Counted from the first letter of the stretch, positions 23,651 through 36,201 are shown. The stretch is DNA of 64,000 nucleotides from Rosa chinensis (GCF_002994745.2 NC_037089.1:15704141-15768140), one strand, 5' to 3'. Notes: a model not told the origin generated them from the letters alone. Made by a program: numbers and translations.

Positions 23651-26600
23651 ATGGCCAATCCAGTGGATAAACTTTTCGATGAGCTGTACACAGTCTTTAA
23701 AGACCTCATCAAGAAGAATATTGAATTTAAAGGGCAACTTGAAGGCATCGAAGCCAAGCTAGAAGCTCTAAAGCCGGTGATCCCAGACATGGTGCAGAGT
23801 AATGAGGTATTAGATCGTTCAAGGAAGGAACTAAAAGGCTTAACAGGAGTTATGGAGTCTGGCATTAAGCTCATTGGCAAGTGCTCAAAAGTTCGGGAGT
23901 GGAAGGTCTTCAAGAAGTACAAATACGCCAACAAACTTATTGAATGGGAGAAAAGTCTAGAAAGTGAGTTAGTTATACTGAACGTGCTGACCGGCAGGGA
24001 TGTGAAGGACATTGCAAGAGATGTGAAGGACATTGCAAGAGATGTGAAGGACATTGCAAGAGAGGAGAAGGAGAATGCAGGGGTTGCAAAGGAGACTGCA
24101 GATAGGTTGAAGATTATAGAGGAGAAATTGGACCGTATTGTGATACAAAATCAACCTGGGAAACCTAAAGCCTGGATGAGTACTGTAGTACCTGAACTTC
24201 CACGTTTTACAGTGGGATTGGACAAGCATTTGAAGGAATTAAAGATGAAGCTTCTTAAGGACGGGGGGTCAATGCTTGTAATAACAGCTCCTGGAGGGTC
24301 TGGCAAAACCACTTTGGCTAAAATGTTTTATCATGATCATGAAGTCAAAGGTATGATATGTTGATGCTATACTTTAATTCTTTTTGTTTCTTGAGAAGTG
24401 TTGGGACTAGGGGTAGTGGTGAGCTGAAATTTAACATGTATCATTTGATCTGCTAGTGGCATTTGATTCTGAAGATAGATATCATACACATTTAATAATT
24501 TGAATCCTGTAGTTGACAATAACTGAACTCACAAGCATCTAATCTAGGCTGTTAGAGAAATTTGAACTTTCTATGTAACTTCGTAATCAATCAAGCTACA
24601 AATATGGTAATAAGTTATTGCTTGAATATCACATTTGACTGAATTGAAAGCTACTCTCTTCATATTTGCATATGAGACTACTGCAATTGACATCTGTCAA
24701 GACAGATTAAGCGTTACTTCCTTATTCAAGACAGCCGTACTATTGGTATTTTGATACTTAGAAATAGTTCATCTCTTTCTTTTAAATTTGTAGACCAATC
24801 CAAATAATCTCTTGCTGACAGCTTTGTTTTTTTGTGTTTGGATAGATAAATTCACCAAGAACATCTTTGTTACTGTTTCAACAAAGTCCAACTATATTGT
24901 TGTCCAAGAACTATGTCAGAAGTTGGGATCCCAGGAATCTACATTCCCTAATGAAGATGGTGCATTCAGCTGGCTGAAAGAATTTCTGAAGGAAACCTCA
25001 CAAATTCCTTTGTTTCTTATCCTGGATGATGTTTGGACTGAATCAGAATCCCTTCTTGAGAAGTTTAATGAACTGAGTATACAATCAAATTTCAGTATCT
25101 TGGTGACATCAAGATCTTCATTTCCAAGTTTTGGTTCTCAATATCCTTTAAATGCATTGAATCACAAAGATGCGATGACTCTTTTTCGGCATTCAGCAAT
25201 CCGGGGAGATAAGGGATATAATGTTCCAGAAAATCTTCAGGACAAGGTGATTTCGTAGTCTGTAATGCACAATATATATGCTTAATTATTTACGGTATCT
25301 AGCTACAAAATATCCGACATTTATGCTTGCTGATACACTAAAACAGAAATAAGAACAGTAGATAGAATTTTTTTAAGTGACATGAATCTACACAATTGGA
25401 CTGCAGATAGTTAGGCGCTGTAAGGGATGTCCACTTGCCATCAAAGTGGTCGGAAAATCTCTTTGTGGAAAATTTACAGAATCATGGCTCAAAAAATTAA
25501 GAGAATGGTCCAAAGGTGCTTCTATTTTTGATACCGAGACTGAAGTGTTTCTTTGCCTCAAAAGTAGCTTAGACGCCTTGGATGAAAAAGATCAAACTAT
25601 CAAGGAATGCTTTTTGGACCTGGGTGCATTTCCTGAAGATCAAAGAATCCCAGCTGTTGCTCTGATTGATATGTGGGCAGAGTTATACGGCCTAGATGAA
25701 GATTTTCTTTCCATTCAATACCTCCAGGAGCTTTGCAGCCGAAGCCTGGCTAATCTTGTAGTCACAAGGTATGTATGCAACTTTGTCTCCCTTGTATAAT
25801 ATTGTCATGTAATTTTATCCTAGAAATCTTGTAGGCTACTTATAATTTTGTATTGTAATACGTTTGCTATGAACTCAAAGAAACTTAGTTTTGATTATTA
25901 CTAGGAAGGAAAAGATGGAGGCGGATGGATACTACAGTGAACACTTTGTCTCCCAGCATGATGTGCTCAGGGATCTAGCTATCTTCCAAGCGAAATTAGA
26001 TCCAAATAAAACGAGACTGATTTTACACAAATGTGGAGACAAAGTACCCAAGAAGTTGACAGAACAGAAGCATCAATCCTTTCAGACTCGCATATTATCC
26101 ATCTCCTCTGGTTGTCCCATAATCATTCTCTTTAGTCAATACATGCACAAATGCATACAAGCACATGCAAATGGAGACACGCACAAAACTTAATAGCTTT
26201 CACATTCCATTTCTCCCACACTGACATGGTATAGCATATATTTGCAGATGGAGTCTTCTCAACAGATATGCACAAGATTCAACTTTCAGATGTTGAGGTT
26301 CTAGTTTTGAATTTTCAGTCAGAGAACCATGCTTTTCCCAAATTTGTGGAGGACATGAAAAACTTGAAGGTCCTAATAGTCACAAATAATGGTTCCTTGC
26401 CAGCTGAATTGAGTAACTTTGAACTACTGAAATCCTTGCCAAATCTGAAGAGAATCAGACTGGAGCGAATTTCAATTCCTTCCATAACCAAGAATTGCAT
26501 ACAGTTGAAGAGTGTAAAGAAGATCTCTTTATTCATGTGTAGCATCGGTCAAGCTTTCAGCAACTCTTCCTTCCAAATTTCATATGCATTTCCAAATATA

Positions 26601-27080
26601 GAGGAATTGAACATTGATTATTGCAGTGATTTGGTGGAATTGCCTGGTGATCTCAGTGATCTGATTGAGCTAAGGAAGCTCAGTATCACCCACTGTCATA
26701 AGCTATCTACCTTGCCTGAAGAGATAGGAAAGTTGATTAAATTGGTAGTGTTGAGGCTAAAGTCTTGTACGGACTTGGTAACATTTCCAGCCTCAATTAA
26801 GAACCTCAAAATGTTGCAGTTTCTCGACATATCTGATTGCTTCAGCGTCAAGGAGTTGCCTGACGACATTGGTGAAATCAGCACTTTAGAAAAGATCAAT
26901 ATGAGACATTGCTCTAGGCTGAAAGATCTACCTCCATCAGTTTCTGATCTCGAGCAACTAAATGAAGTGATATGTGATGAGGACACAAAAGAGTTATGGG
27001 AGATTTTCGGGCTCAAAATAGACATAAGGGTCCTCAAAGACGAATTCGACCTAGATTGGCTCTCAAAGTTCCAATCTTGA
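23651..27080 (+). CDS. RNL-3: RPW8-NB-ARC-LRR helper NLR, NRG1-like, intact
   Basis: Exons 23651-24350, 24846-25246, 25407-25768, 25905-26110 and 26248-27080 join to 2502 nt (833 aa) with no stop; intron phases are 1, 0, 2, 1. The RPW8 domain (about 1-130) is predicted to make membrane-active oligomers in this family; a coiled-coil linker with a triple DVKDIAR repeat follows. NB-ARC motifs: P-loop APGGSGKTT (213-221), kinase-2 LFLILDDVW (289-297), GCPLAI, and QHD (505-507) in place of MHD, usual for RNLs. The LRR (about 557-833) has repeats of the type LP..I..L..L..L. The start ATGGCCAATCCAGTGGAT is shared with copy 2; an upstream in-frame TTG is not a start. By family knowledge it would work with EDS1-family complexes downstream of sensor NLRs. 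Confidence 0.92.
23999..24061 (+). repeat. 3 x 21-bp coding tandem repeat in RNL-3 exon 1
   Basis: Three copies of GATGTGAAGGACATTGCAAGA encode DVKDIAR three times in the linker after RPW8. RNL pseudogene 1 has a single, diverged copy (DMKDFAR) at the same place. Confidence 0.97.
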
Positions 27081-27898
27081 AAGATGCCTTTGTTAAATAA
27101 ATGTTGGAGCAATGCCTGTGTGATTGTATGTTTCAATTTCATTTCCTAAGTTTCTTCTCCTTTACAGATTTTGGTTTTGGTTGTAAGTTGTAACAGCATG
27201 CCATTGTATGGCAAAAATAATGTTTACATTGCGGTTGTGTGTTTCATGAGAGTGATCAAATTTCTGAACTCCTACCCTCCTTTTCGATCTTTCATTACAA
27301 GCCGCAAATGCCTCCATCATCAACTTGATGAAGGATGTTCTAAATTAAGCAGGGTCCCAGAATGGTTCCTCATGTTAGCTTAGGCTAGCTCAGCAACTCC
27401 ATTGAGCAAGACTCTGCTTTCTTTCATGCAATGCAGAGCCAATGGGCTTTTGTCCCTCAGCCTGCATTCTGGTCCTTTCCTTTTCAGAAAAGTTCTGCAT
27501 TTTCCATAAAGAAAGTCCATAAGGGAAAAAGATATAAACAGTACCCGACCTATGGTCCACTAGTAACTTCAGTACCCAAGTTTTCAAAACTATCACAATG
27601 GTACCCAAAATATCCTGCCCGACCCAACTTTCATACCCGCCGTCCATGACGGCGTTAACTATCATGCCACGTGGCATTTTCTTAGGGGTAAAACCGACCC
27701 TTACCTCCACCATTCCCAGTATCACCATGGTTGCCATCTGCAAATCCAAACGCAGAGGAGACCAAGGCTAATCGGCAAGCATCTTTAGGGGAGGTTAGGG
27801 AAAGAATATAGGCTCAAATCCATTTTTCAATCACAACCCAAAGAAATCTTGTGTGTATGTTTCAAATGGAAAATTAGGAGGAAAAAATTTCTATTTTC

Positions 27899-27900
<2 letters not shown>

Positions 27901-27938
<38 letters not shown>
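27901..27938. repeat. (GA)n microsatellite
   Basis: A run of about 18 GA units lies at the left edge of the GC-rich core of the MULE. Confidence 0.95.
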
Positions 27939-27939
<1 letters not shown>

Positions 27940-27990
27940 AGGGAAATCGGTGAGCGATCACGGTGGTGGAATCGCTGGTTGAAGCCCCAC

Positions 27991-28290
27991 AGCTGGCCAG
28001 ACGAGCACACCAGGCCGAGCGCTGGTTCCAGCAGCCCCGCGTCTCCTCCTCTCCAGCCCAGCGTCCCCCCCCTGCCGCAACCCCTGCCGCGAAGACCCAC
28101 AGCTGGCCAGACGAGCACACCAGGCCGAGCGCTGGTTCCAGCAGCCCCGCGTCTCCTCCTCTCCAGCCCAGCGTCCCCCCCCTGCCGCGAAGACCCACAG
28201 CTGGCCAGACGAGCACACCAGGCCGAGCACTGGTTCCAGCAGCCCCGCGTCTCCTCCTCTCCAGCCCAGTGTCCCCCCCTGCCGCGAAGC
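27991..28290 (+). repeat. three ~100-bp GC-rich tandem repeats
   Basis: Units start with AGCTGGCCAGACGAGCACAC at 27991, 28101 and 28199 and end in CCCCCCTGCCGCGAAG-like phrases. They differ by a 12-bp internal length change and single bases. Confidence 0.93.
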
Positions 28291-29285
28291 CCCCGCCAGA
28301 CCAGCAGCCTCGCCTACCCCCCTCTGCGCGTACATCTCCCTCCGCGCTATTGCCCCAGCATCAGCAGCCCTGGGCCCGGGTCCTGCGCCTGCTCTTGCGC
28401 AGCCCACCCAGCGCAGCAAGCCTACAGCCTGCCCACCCTCGATCTACCAACAGTGGAAGGAAGAAGAAGAGAGAAAAGAAAAAAGGAAGAAGAGAGAAAG
28501 AGTGGAAAAAAAAAAATTGTGACCCAGCCCAAAGAAAAGAAAAAAAGAGAGAAAGATGGGTGATGCCTGATCAGATCCAAGAAATGAAGTTAATTTGCCC
28601 CAATTCTGGGTTTCATTCTTTTGGCAATGGTCCGGAGAAGATGATGACAGAGTTAGGAGGAAGAAGAAGATGAAGAGAGCTTGAGGAAGAAGAAGAAATT
28701 TAGTGAAATGACGAAAATACCCTTCAAAATTTGACAGTTGACTAACTCCGTAACGGCCAACAGTGTTTTAGGTACTAAAGTTGGGTCGGGGTCCGAACTT
28801 CAGGTACTATTGTGATAGTTTTGAAAATTTGGGTACTGAAGTTACTAGTGGGCCATAGGTTGAGTACTGTTTATATCTTTTTCCCAGTCCATAATGTTTT
28901 ACTTTTTCATTTTATATTTGTCTGGGCGTAGGGAACAAATTGCATTAAGAAGGTCCATATTATGAGTTACATAAAAACAGATTGGACTGCAGCCCAAACA
29001 AACTAGATCCCGACTTTACCCCAACAAAATAATTGCTTGATTGAACGGTCAACTAGTGAGTTTCGTCGAAAAATTCCAGAGACGACTACTGGGCACGTTA
29101 ATCTCCATTGATCTTTAGTTTAACACATTAAGTTTTTCAACATGTTAGGTATGATACTTGGAAATGATGGTCTTGGAGAATGATCTCTGTTTTGTTGTGA
29201 AATGCTGTTTGTGATGTTTAACAAAACTACCAAAAATTTTAGGGCAAATGTTATAAATAGTCATTGTGGTTTCAACTGATACTCA

Positions 29286-30392
29286 GAGACGTGTATTATA
29301 AATGGAATTAGTGAAATTTTTAAAGAAATTTATGAAATTTTAAAGTCTAGGTGTATTCAATATAGACTTTTAGCAGTGTGTGAAACTCTTGAACTATTTA
29401 ATTAGAATTTTTAAAGACTTCATGAATTCTACCAAAATCTAGGGGTATTCACTTAGGACTTTTAAAAATAAATAAAAGTACAAAGGTTTAATCATTCATA
29501 CTTATGGAATTGGAAAATCATGGATAATCATGGACTTTGTAGTGTTAATTATATGTACCAAATTCTAATAATTTTCCAACCTCCAAACTAAATATTTGAA
29601 AAAGTCTATCAAAGTTCCCTCTTAGAAAAAAAAAATTAAATAAATTAAAATTCTATCAAAGTTCTTCTTTCTACTCGCTAAGAGGTTGGCTCTTCATCAT
29701 CTCTCTTTCTCAATTTTTTTGTCTTTTCTCTAATCTTTTATGATATTTAGATTTGTGAAACCCTAATAGCAATAAAAATGATTTATGAAACCCTAAAACT
29801 CAAATATGGTCTACCCCTAAAACATTGAACAGTGTTGCTATGACATTCTAAATTTGATCTTATTAATGATTCTCATCGATTTGAATTTATATTATGGTTC
29901 AAAGAAAGGTTGAACAATTGAATTTCAATTGATTGCTTATAGATCAAGACATTGACCAATAATATTGTTATGATATATGTTAATCGGCGAAAACATAGTT
30001 GATAAGAATAATTAACCATAAACATCAAGTGATCTATATTGTATCTTTATATTGTTGGGAGATTAGGAATGAGAACAAACTAGTTAGATAGAGTAACAAT
30101 AATTCATTTAAGTCAATTTCCATTAGAAGATACTTGAGCATTGAAGAGGCAACGAGTTATTATCTTGTTTTGTGTTTGGGATGCATTTGTTTTGTTTTAT
30201 ATCTGTAGAAATCATTCATAATAAAGTATATAGATTTTCAAGAATCAAAAAAAGATTGTTGCTAGAATCAATGATTTAAAAAAATCAATAACAGTTTTTC
30301 AACTTTTTTAAAGAGTCTGTGAATTTTTTTAAAAATGAATCATTTAAAAGAAATTTGCACAAATCTAAATACAAATATACAATACACCCCTC
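29286..30392. mobile_element. non-autonomous DNA transposon, Harbinger-like
   Basis: The ends are inverted repeats GAGACGTGTATT and (reverse) GAGGGGTGTATT. A 3-bp duplication TCA flanks the element (29283-29285, 30393-30395). Paralogous empty sites are visible at about 38685, 40175 and 45508 (GATACTCA followed by the continuation seen at 30393). The inside is AT-rich without a transposase. A 3-bp duplication also fits CACTA, but the ends do not. Confidence 0.65.
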
Positions 30393-30503
30393 TCAATATT
30401 AGCCAGTAGTTTGGACCCTAACCAATCTTGGTCCAAACTCCACAGTACAAACTGAAGGTGCGTCAGAGCCTTACAAATATAAATTTTTAAACATATATAC
30501 ACG

Positions 30504-30550
30504 AAGACTGTTGGATATACTGAAAGTGCATAGCATAAGACACGTGAAGA
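30504..30550 (+). pseudogene. 47-bp RNL exon 1 relic fused to a promoter block
   Basis: Nearly identical to the RNL-5 exon 1 segment coding for [14 protein letters not shown] (46363-46410). At GTGAAGAC it switches to the sequence found at 38030 (GAAGACTTTGGCAGCTCC), so two parts of the array were joined at a short shared sequence. Confidence 0.8.
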
Positions 30551-30909
30551 CTTTTAGTAGCTCCAAGTTTGTTGAATCGATCCTGCAAATCTTTCCTGTT
30601 TTACTGGTTCATCCTTTTCTGGTTACAATAACTTTTCCTCGATCTCTACTATTTCTAGTACTTCACCCAGTAAGCTTACCCCCTTTATTGTTCCATCACT
30701 AGAATTGGCCATGGCCATTCACACAAGTCTGCTCTATATTCAATATAATTTTTATTATTGCTCGCTGCATTTATTTAATTTTTCGTCTGGTATTGCTTAT
30801 GTTTGATTTGTTTTTATTATTCTCTCTGCTAGATAGTTTCGTAGTACTTGTATAAGTTTAGAATTAATAATAGTTCAGACTTTTTGCTTTCTGTTGTAAT
30901 TTCTCTGAA
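30551..30909. repeat. spacer block B, copy 1
   Basis: Shares long stretches with 38040-38460, 40847-41095 and 44315-44700 (GTTTGTTGAATC, GGTTCA..CTTTTCTGG, ATTGTTCCA.CACTAGAATTGGCCAT, TCTGGTATTGCTT). It may be an old promoter or leader of the RNL family. No frame is conserved between copies on either strand. Confidence 0.75.
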
Positions 30910-30914
30910 GTTTA

Positions 30915-31095
30915 AGTAGAAAAGAATACTTTGATTTTAGGGTTTTCAATAATATTCTATTCATCCCACAAAGGGGTATATATACAAGGACAAGATGAGT
31001 GGTCTAACCCTAATAAGAAACAATCATTCCTATAATTACATGATAACCTAAATAAATAAGAATCATAATTACATAAGATTTACAGCTATTCTACA
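30915..31095 (-). repeat. TE3 3' LTR
   Basis: 181 bp, TATATATA box near 30978, followed inward by CTCCCCCTCAAG (purine tract on minus). Confidence 0.93.
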
Positions 31096-31102
31096 CTCCC
31101 CC

Positions 31103-34100
31103 TCAAGTTGGTGCATAGATATCTATCATGCCCAACTTGTCAACTGAGCTGTCGAATATCTTCCTGGACACTCCTTTAGTAAGAACATCAGCTAACTGCT
31201 CTTCTGAGTTTACAAATGGAAAACGAATAACCTTTCTGTTAAGATTTTTTTTAATAAAATGACGGTCAACCTCCACATGCTTTGTCCTATCATGCTGAAC
31301 TGGATTATGTGCAATCTCAATTGCAGCTTTATTATCACAATGCAAATCCATAGGTTGTCTAAGCTTGTAACCTAGATCTTTCAGGACATTACGAATCCAT
31401 AACATTTCACAGACTCCATGTGCCATACCTCGAAATTCAGCTTCTGCACTTGATCTAGCCACAACTTTCTGTTTCTTGCTACTCCAAGTGACAAGGTTCC
31501 CTCCTACAAAAGTGAAGTACCCAGATGTAGAACGCCTGTTAGTTTTATCACCAGCCCAATCTGCATCTGTGTATCCCCCAACTTCCAATTCATCCTTTTT
31601 CTCAAACAGTAATCCTTTACCTGGCGCCATCTTCAAATACCTCAAAATCTGAAAAACTGCATCCATATGTTCTTCACTAGGACAATGCATAAACTGACTG
31701 ACAACACTCACAGCATAAGCAATATCAGGTCTAGTATGTGAAAGATAAATCAGCCTTCCTACAAGACGTTGATACATTCCTTTATCAGTTGGAATTTGAT
31801 CAAGATAAATGGCAAGTCTGTGATTCATCTCAATGGGTGTCTCAATTGGACTGCAGTCCAGCATCCCCGTTTCAGTAAGTAAGTCAAGAACATACTTCCT
31901 CTGTGACAGTGAAATTCCCTTCTTAGACCTCGCAACTTCAATACCCAGAAAATACTTCAGTTGCCCCAGATCCTTCATTTCAAACTCCTTTGACAGACAC
32001 TTTTGTAACTCATTCATCTATTTCGGATCATCCCCTATAACAATCATGTCATCAACATACACAATAAGAGCTGTAATCTTACCATTCTTGCACTTGATAA
32101 ACAAGGTATGGTCAGAATTGCTCTGTCTGTATCCAAAGGCTCTCATGGACTTTGAAAATCTCCCAAACCAGGCTCTTGGAGATTGCTTCAGGCCATACAA
32201 AGACTTCTTCAATTTACACACCTTGCCAACTTCACTTGGGTAATTCTTAACACCTGGGGGCACATCCATGTACACTTCTTCTTCCAAATTCCCATTAAGA
32301 AACGCATTCTTCACATCAAACTGGTGCAAGGGCCAATCTTTGTTTGCTGCAAGTGAGATTAGAATCCGAACAGTATTGATCTTTGCCACAGGTGCAAAAG
32401 TCTCCTCATAATCAATCCCATACCGTTGTGTGTATCCTTTGGCAACCAACCTCGCCTTGTATCTATTAATAGTTCCATCTGCATTAAGCTTCACAGTAAA
32501 TACCCAACGACACCCTACAGTCTTCTTTCCAACCGGCATAGGTACTAATTCCCATGTTGCATTCTTTTGAAGAGCTTCCAATTCTTCCATCATCACCTTT
32601 GTCCATTTTGGATCCGTCAATGCATCCTGCACGTTACTAGGAATAGATACAGTAGATAATTGATCAATAACAAGTGCATGTGACCCAGAAATCCTATGGT
32701 TAGACAGAAAATTAGCTATATGGTATTTAGCTTTGGCTTTGATATCTGGTTCATATTGTTTCTTAGGAATTCCCTTGGTAACCCTTTGTGATTTCCTAGG
32801 TTCGACACTTTCTAACCCAGAAGATTCATTAAAGTTTAGGGGTACCTGAGGAGGATCATTCTGACCGGGATCTTCAGTTGGTGATGCAGAAGGGGGAATA
32901 TCTTGTGTGTGAGCTTCAGATACGTCTTGATTTTGATTCAAACTATCCAGAAAAGTCGTCTCTTCTGTCTCGGAATTCACAACACTCTGTTCGGCAGTTA
33001 CATTTTCTGTTTCGGAATTCACAACACTCTGTTCGGCAGTTGCATTTTCTGTTTTGGAATTCGCAACACTTCGTTCGGCAGTCGCATTGTCTATTTCGGA
33101 ATTCACAATGCTCTGTTCGGCAACTGCATTTTCTATTTCCAAATTTCTACCCTCAAATGTATCCTCCAAATTTTCCAAGTCTTCAAAGACATCAAAATCA
33201 ATAATAGAACGAGGATTCCCTTCACAACCTCTCTCCCCCTGAAGGGAAGACTGAGAAGCTCCCCTGAGTAATAAGGCTCGGATTCACGAAAAGCAACATC
33301 AAGAGAGACATGTAAAGTGCCAGTAAGGGGATCATAACATCGATAACCCTTCTGGAAGTCAGCATAACCAACAAAGATACACTTACGGGCACAGGGATCA
33401 AGCTTGTTGCGTTGAGGCTTGGGAATATGAACATAGGCTGTGCACCCAAACACCCGGGGCTCCAAATTAGGCATAGAAGGGATGGTCAAAAATGTATGAA
33501 GCTTCTGATGAGGGTTCTGAAACTCAATCACCCGTGAAGGAGTACGGTTGATAAGATATGCTGCAGATTTTACTGCTTCTCCCCAATAGGACCGAGGTAC
33601 ATTCATGCCAAATAAGGAAGCACGAACAACTTCCATCAACTGCCTGTTCTTCCGTTCTGCTAACCCATTCTATTGAGGAGTATAAGAATTGGAGGTTTGA
33701 TGACGAATTCCATGTGACCGGCAAAACTCAATCATAGGGCCATTCACAAACTCTCCACCATTGTCAGACTGAAACACTCTGATGGATTGTTGATACTGAG
33801 TTGCCACCATTTTGTGAAATTCGATAAACATTCCAAATACATCACTCTTATTCTTCAGTAATGACACCCATGTCATGCGAGTGCAATCATCAATAAACGT
33901 TACAAAATACAGAGCTCCAGAAATAGAAGGAATCTTTGCAGGACCCCAGACATCAGAGTGAATTTTCATAAAAAGAACATGACTTTTATTAAGACTTGGT
34001 GAATATGAAATACAGTGGCTCTTGGCCAGTTCACAAATGTCCCAATGGAAATCCAAATCACTGACAACCGAAAACAAATGAGGTTGCAGATTCTTAAGAT

Positions 34101-35592
34101 AACTAAAAGATAGATGACCTAAACGGCGATGCCATAACCATACTGCTTCCTTTGCATTCTCTACCCCATTAATCTGATTAGCTTGCCCCAAAAGATGCTT
34201 CTGGTTTTCTCCAGTCTCTGTCAGATCCAGGTAGTATAATTTTCCCCTTCTAACACCATAACCAAGAATCCGCCGAGTCAGAATGTCCTGAAACACACAG
34301 AAAGATGGATAGAAAGTCACAATACATGCAAGTGCTAAAATAATCTGACCAACAGATAGGAGATTATAAGCTAGTGAGGGAACAATTAGGACAAATTCAA
34401 GGGTTAAGGTATCAAATACAACAATAGAACCTTCTCCGGTGACCAGAGTTGGAGTACCATCAGCAGTAGAGACAATATTTTGAGAGGAACGTCTAAGGTT
34501 TTTCACAAGACTAGGGTCATTGGTCATATGATCAGATGCACCTGTATCAATTATCCATGTATTATTCAAAGTAGCCTTACCCTTCATACCTGACTGCGCT
34601 ACATTAGCGGAGGCATTGTCGAGATGCTCTTCCTCTGTAGTAGCAATAGCCGCCTTGCCCGGATTCTTTCGCGGTTTCCTGGTGAAGTCCCACCAATCAG
34701 GGTAGCCAATCACTTCATAGCACCGCTCCTTGGTATGACCTACTTCCCCACAGACAACACATTTTTTGTTTGCGTATGGGTTTGGTTTGTCATGAGGACG
34801 GCGTGGAGAAGGACCTGAGAAGCTTGGAAGAGGACCTGGTCAGCGTTGAACGACCATAACAGAAGATTCGGTAGGTACCGAACGCCCCATAGCTTGTTTC
34901 TCTGATTGCACCTTGCGAATGTAAGCATAGCTCTACTCCAAGGAGAATTTAGGCTCCTTGCATAGGATTTCTCCACGCACCTGATCATACTCTGGGTCAA
35001 GTCCACTCAAAAACAAGTGAACACGCATCCGGGACATTGCTGAAGTTTCTTGAACGACAGCTGCAACATTATCATGTTGAGAGGCCACCCTTTGATCAAT
35101 CTCCTGGAACATTGCCACTAACTCATTATAGTAGGTCGGAATGGGCCTTCCATTCTGCTTTGCTTCAAAACACTTTTTATTCAACTCAAAGATTCGGGTT
35201 TCATCAGAATCATCATAAAAGGTTTTCTCTACAGCTTCCCAAATATCTTTCGCAATAGGAAGACGAATATACCGGTTCATGAGAGAGGATTCCATGGAGT
35301 CAATTAGCCAACTTTTCACCTTTTCATTGTCCGTGGCCCAAGCTTCATACTCTGCAGAATTCATGGCGGGTTCAGCCTTTACTCCGGTCAGATAACCAAC
35401 ATTCCCTCGTGCTCCAATGCGCATTCTCATAAGAGGAGCCCATATGGTGTAGTTGGATTCATTCAAGACAACACTTGTGGGGAAAGCAGAGTTGTCTTGT
35501 TGGGTGGTGTAGTGGTAATGGATGATCGGTGAGGATGACACCATTGTCTTCTCGGGATTTGACTGTTCGCCTTCAATTGGAGGTCCGGCCAT
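31103..35592 (-). pseudogene. TE3 gag-pol, broken
   Basis: Gag frame 35592-34933 (MAGPPIEGEQ; UBN2-type sequence WLIDSMESSLMNRY), CCHC knuckle CVVCGEVGHTKERC (near 34760), protease DTGASDHM (near 34545), pre-integrase WHRRLGH, integrase to 33133, RT frame 33178-32018 with YVDDM, RNase H 32017-31103 (DADWAGD, ADVLTKG). Breaks: frame changes between gag and the knuckle, a TAG in the integrase (TPQ*NGLAE, near 33672), a frameshift near 33235 and a TAG after GDDPK (32018-32020). All domains are recognisable but no complete protein can be made. Confidence 0.88.
32971..33138 (-). repeat. 4 x 42-bp coding repeat in TE3 integrase-RT linker
   Basis: Four units of exactly 42 bp encode a 14-residue motif close to TENATAEQSVVNSE. 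The linker between integrase and RT is normally variable in copia. Confidence 0.93.
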
Positions 35593-35613
35593 TGAGGAAT
35601 TTGGGGTTTGCTT

Positions 35614-35665
<52 letters not shown>

Positions 35666-35941
35666 CAGGTTTGGTTTTTCTAAGGTTTCAAAAAATTCAG
35701 GGTGGCTTGATTTTAATGGTGGTGGTACGCAGCAGTTTGTGGTGTGCTTTGGGATTCAGGATTCAAAGGATGCAGGCAAGTTCAAAGGATTGAACCTGCT
35801 CTGATACCAAGTAGAAAAGAATACTTTGATTTTAGGGTTTTCAATAATATTCTATTCATCCCTAAAAGGGATTGTCTTCTCGGGATTTGACTGTTCGCCT
35901 TCAATTGGAGGTCCGGCCATTGAGGAATTTGGGGTTTGCTT

Positions 35942-35997
<56 letters not shown>

Positions 35998-36201
35998 CAG
36001 GTTTGGTTTTTCTAAGGTTTCAAAAAATTCAGGGTGGCTTGATTTTAATGGTGGTGGTACGCAGCAGTTTGTGGTGTGCTTTGGGATTCAGGATTCAAAG
36101 GATGCAGGCAAGTTCAAAGGATTGAACCTGCTCTGATACCAAGTAGAAAAGAATACTTTGATTTTAGGGTTTTCAATAATATTCTATTCATCCCTAAAAG
36201 G
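35543..36201 (-). repeat. tandem duplication of TE3 leader, primer site and LTR edge
   Basis: Copy 1 is 35543-35870 and copy 2 is 35871-36201. Each carries the gag start, a poly-T run (35617-35665 and 35943-35997), the primer-binding site (35798-35809 and 36130-36141) and the first ~60 bp of the LTR. The copies are nearly identical apart from poly-T length. Confidence 0.93.

Larger units (their letters stand above)
27523..28885. mobile_element. Mutator-like element with captured GC-rich DNA (Pack-MULE type)
   Basis: Long terminal inverted repeats begin GGGAAAAAGATATAAACAGT and stay alike for about 80 bp, weaker to about 140 bp. A perfect 9-bp target duplication AGTCCATAA flanks the element (27514-27522, 28886-28894), the length typical of MULEs. 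Paralogous flanks near 17464 and 43955 lack the element, showing the empty site. The middle (27950-28440) is strongly GC-rich, unlike its surroundings, with a (GA)n run and three ~100-bp repeats. No transposase is present. Open frames of 236 aa cross the core, but they are proline/serine repeats without a recognisable domain. Confidence 0.88.

Noticed and set aside
27853..28673. 236-aa proline-rich frames in the GC-rich core on several frames
   Set aside because: Open in up to five frames, made of tandem repeats inside a MULE; no domain or splice structure.
35608..36125. Polyphenylalanine frames
   Set aside because: Translations of the poly-T runs in the TE3 leader.
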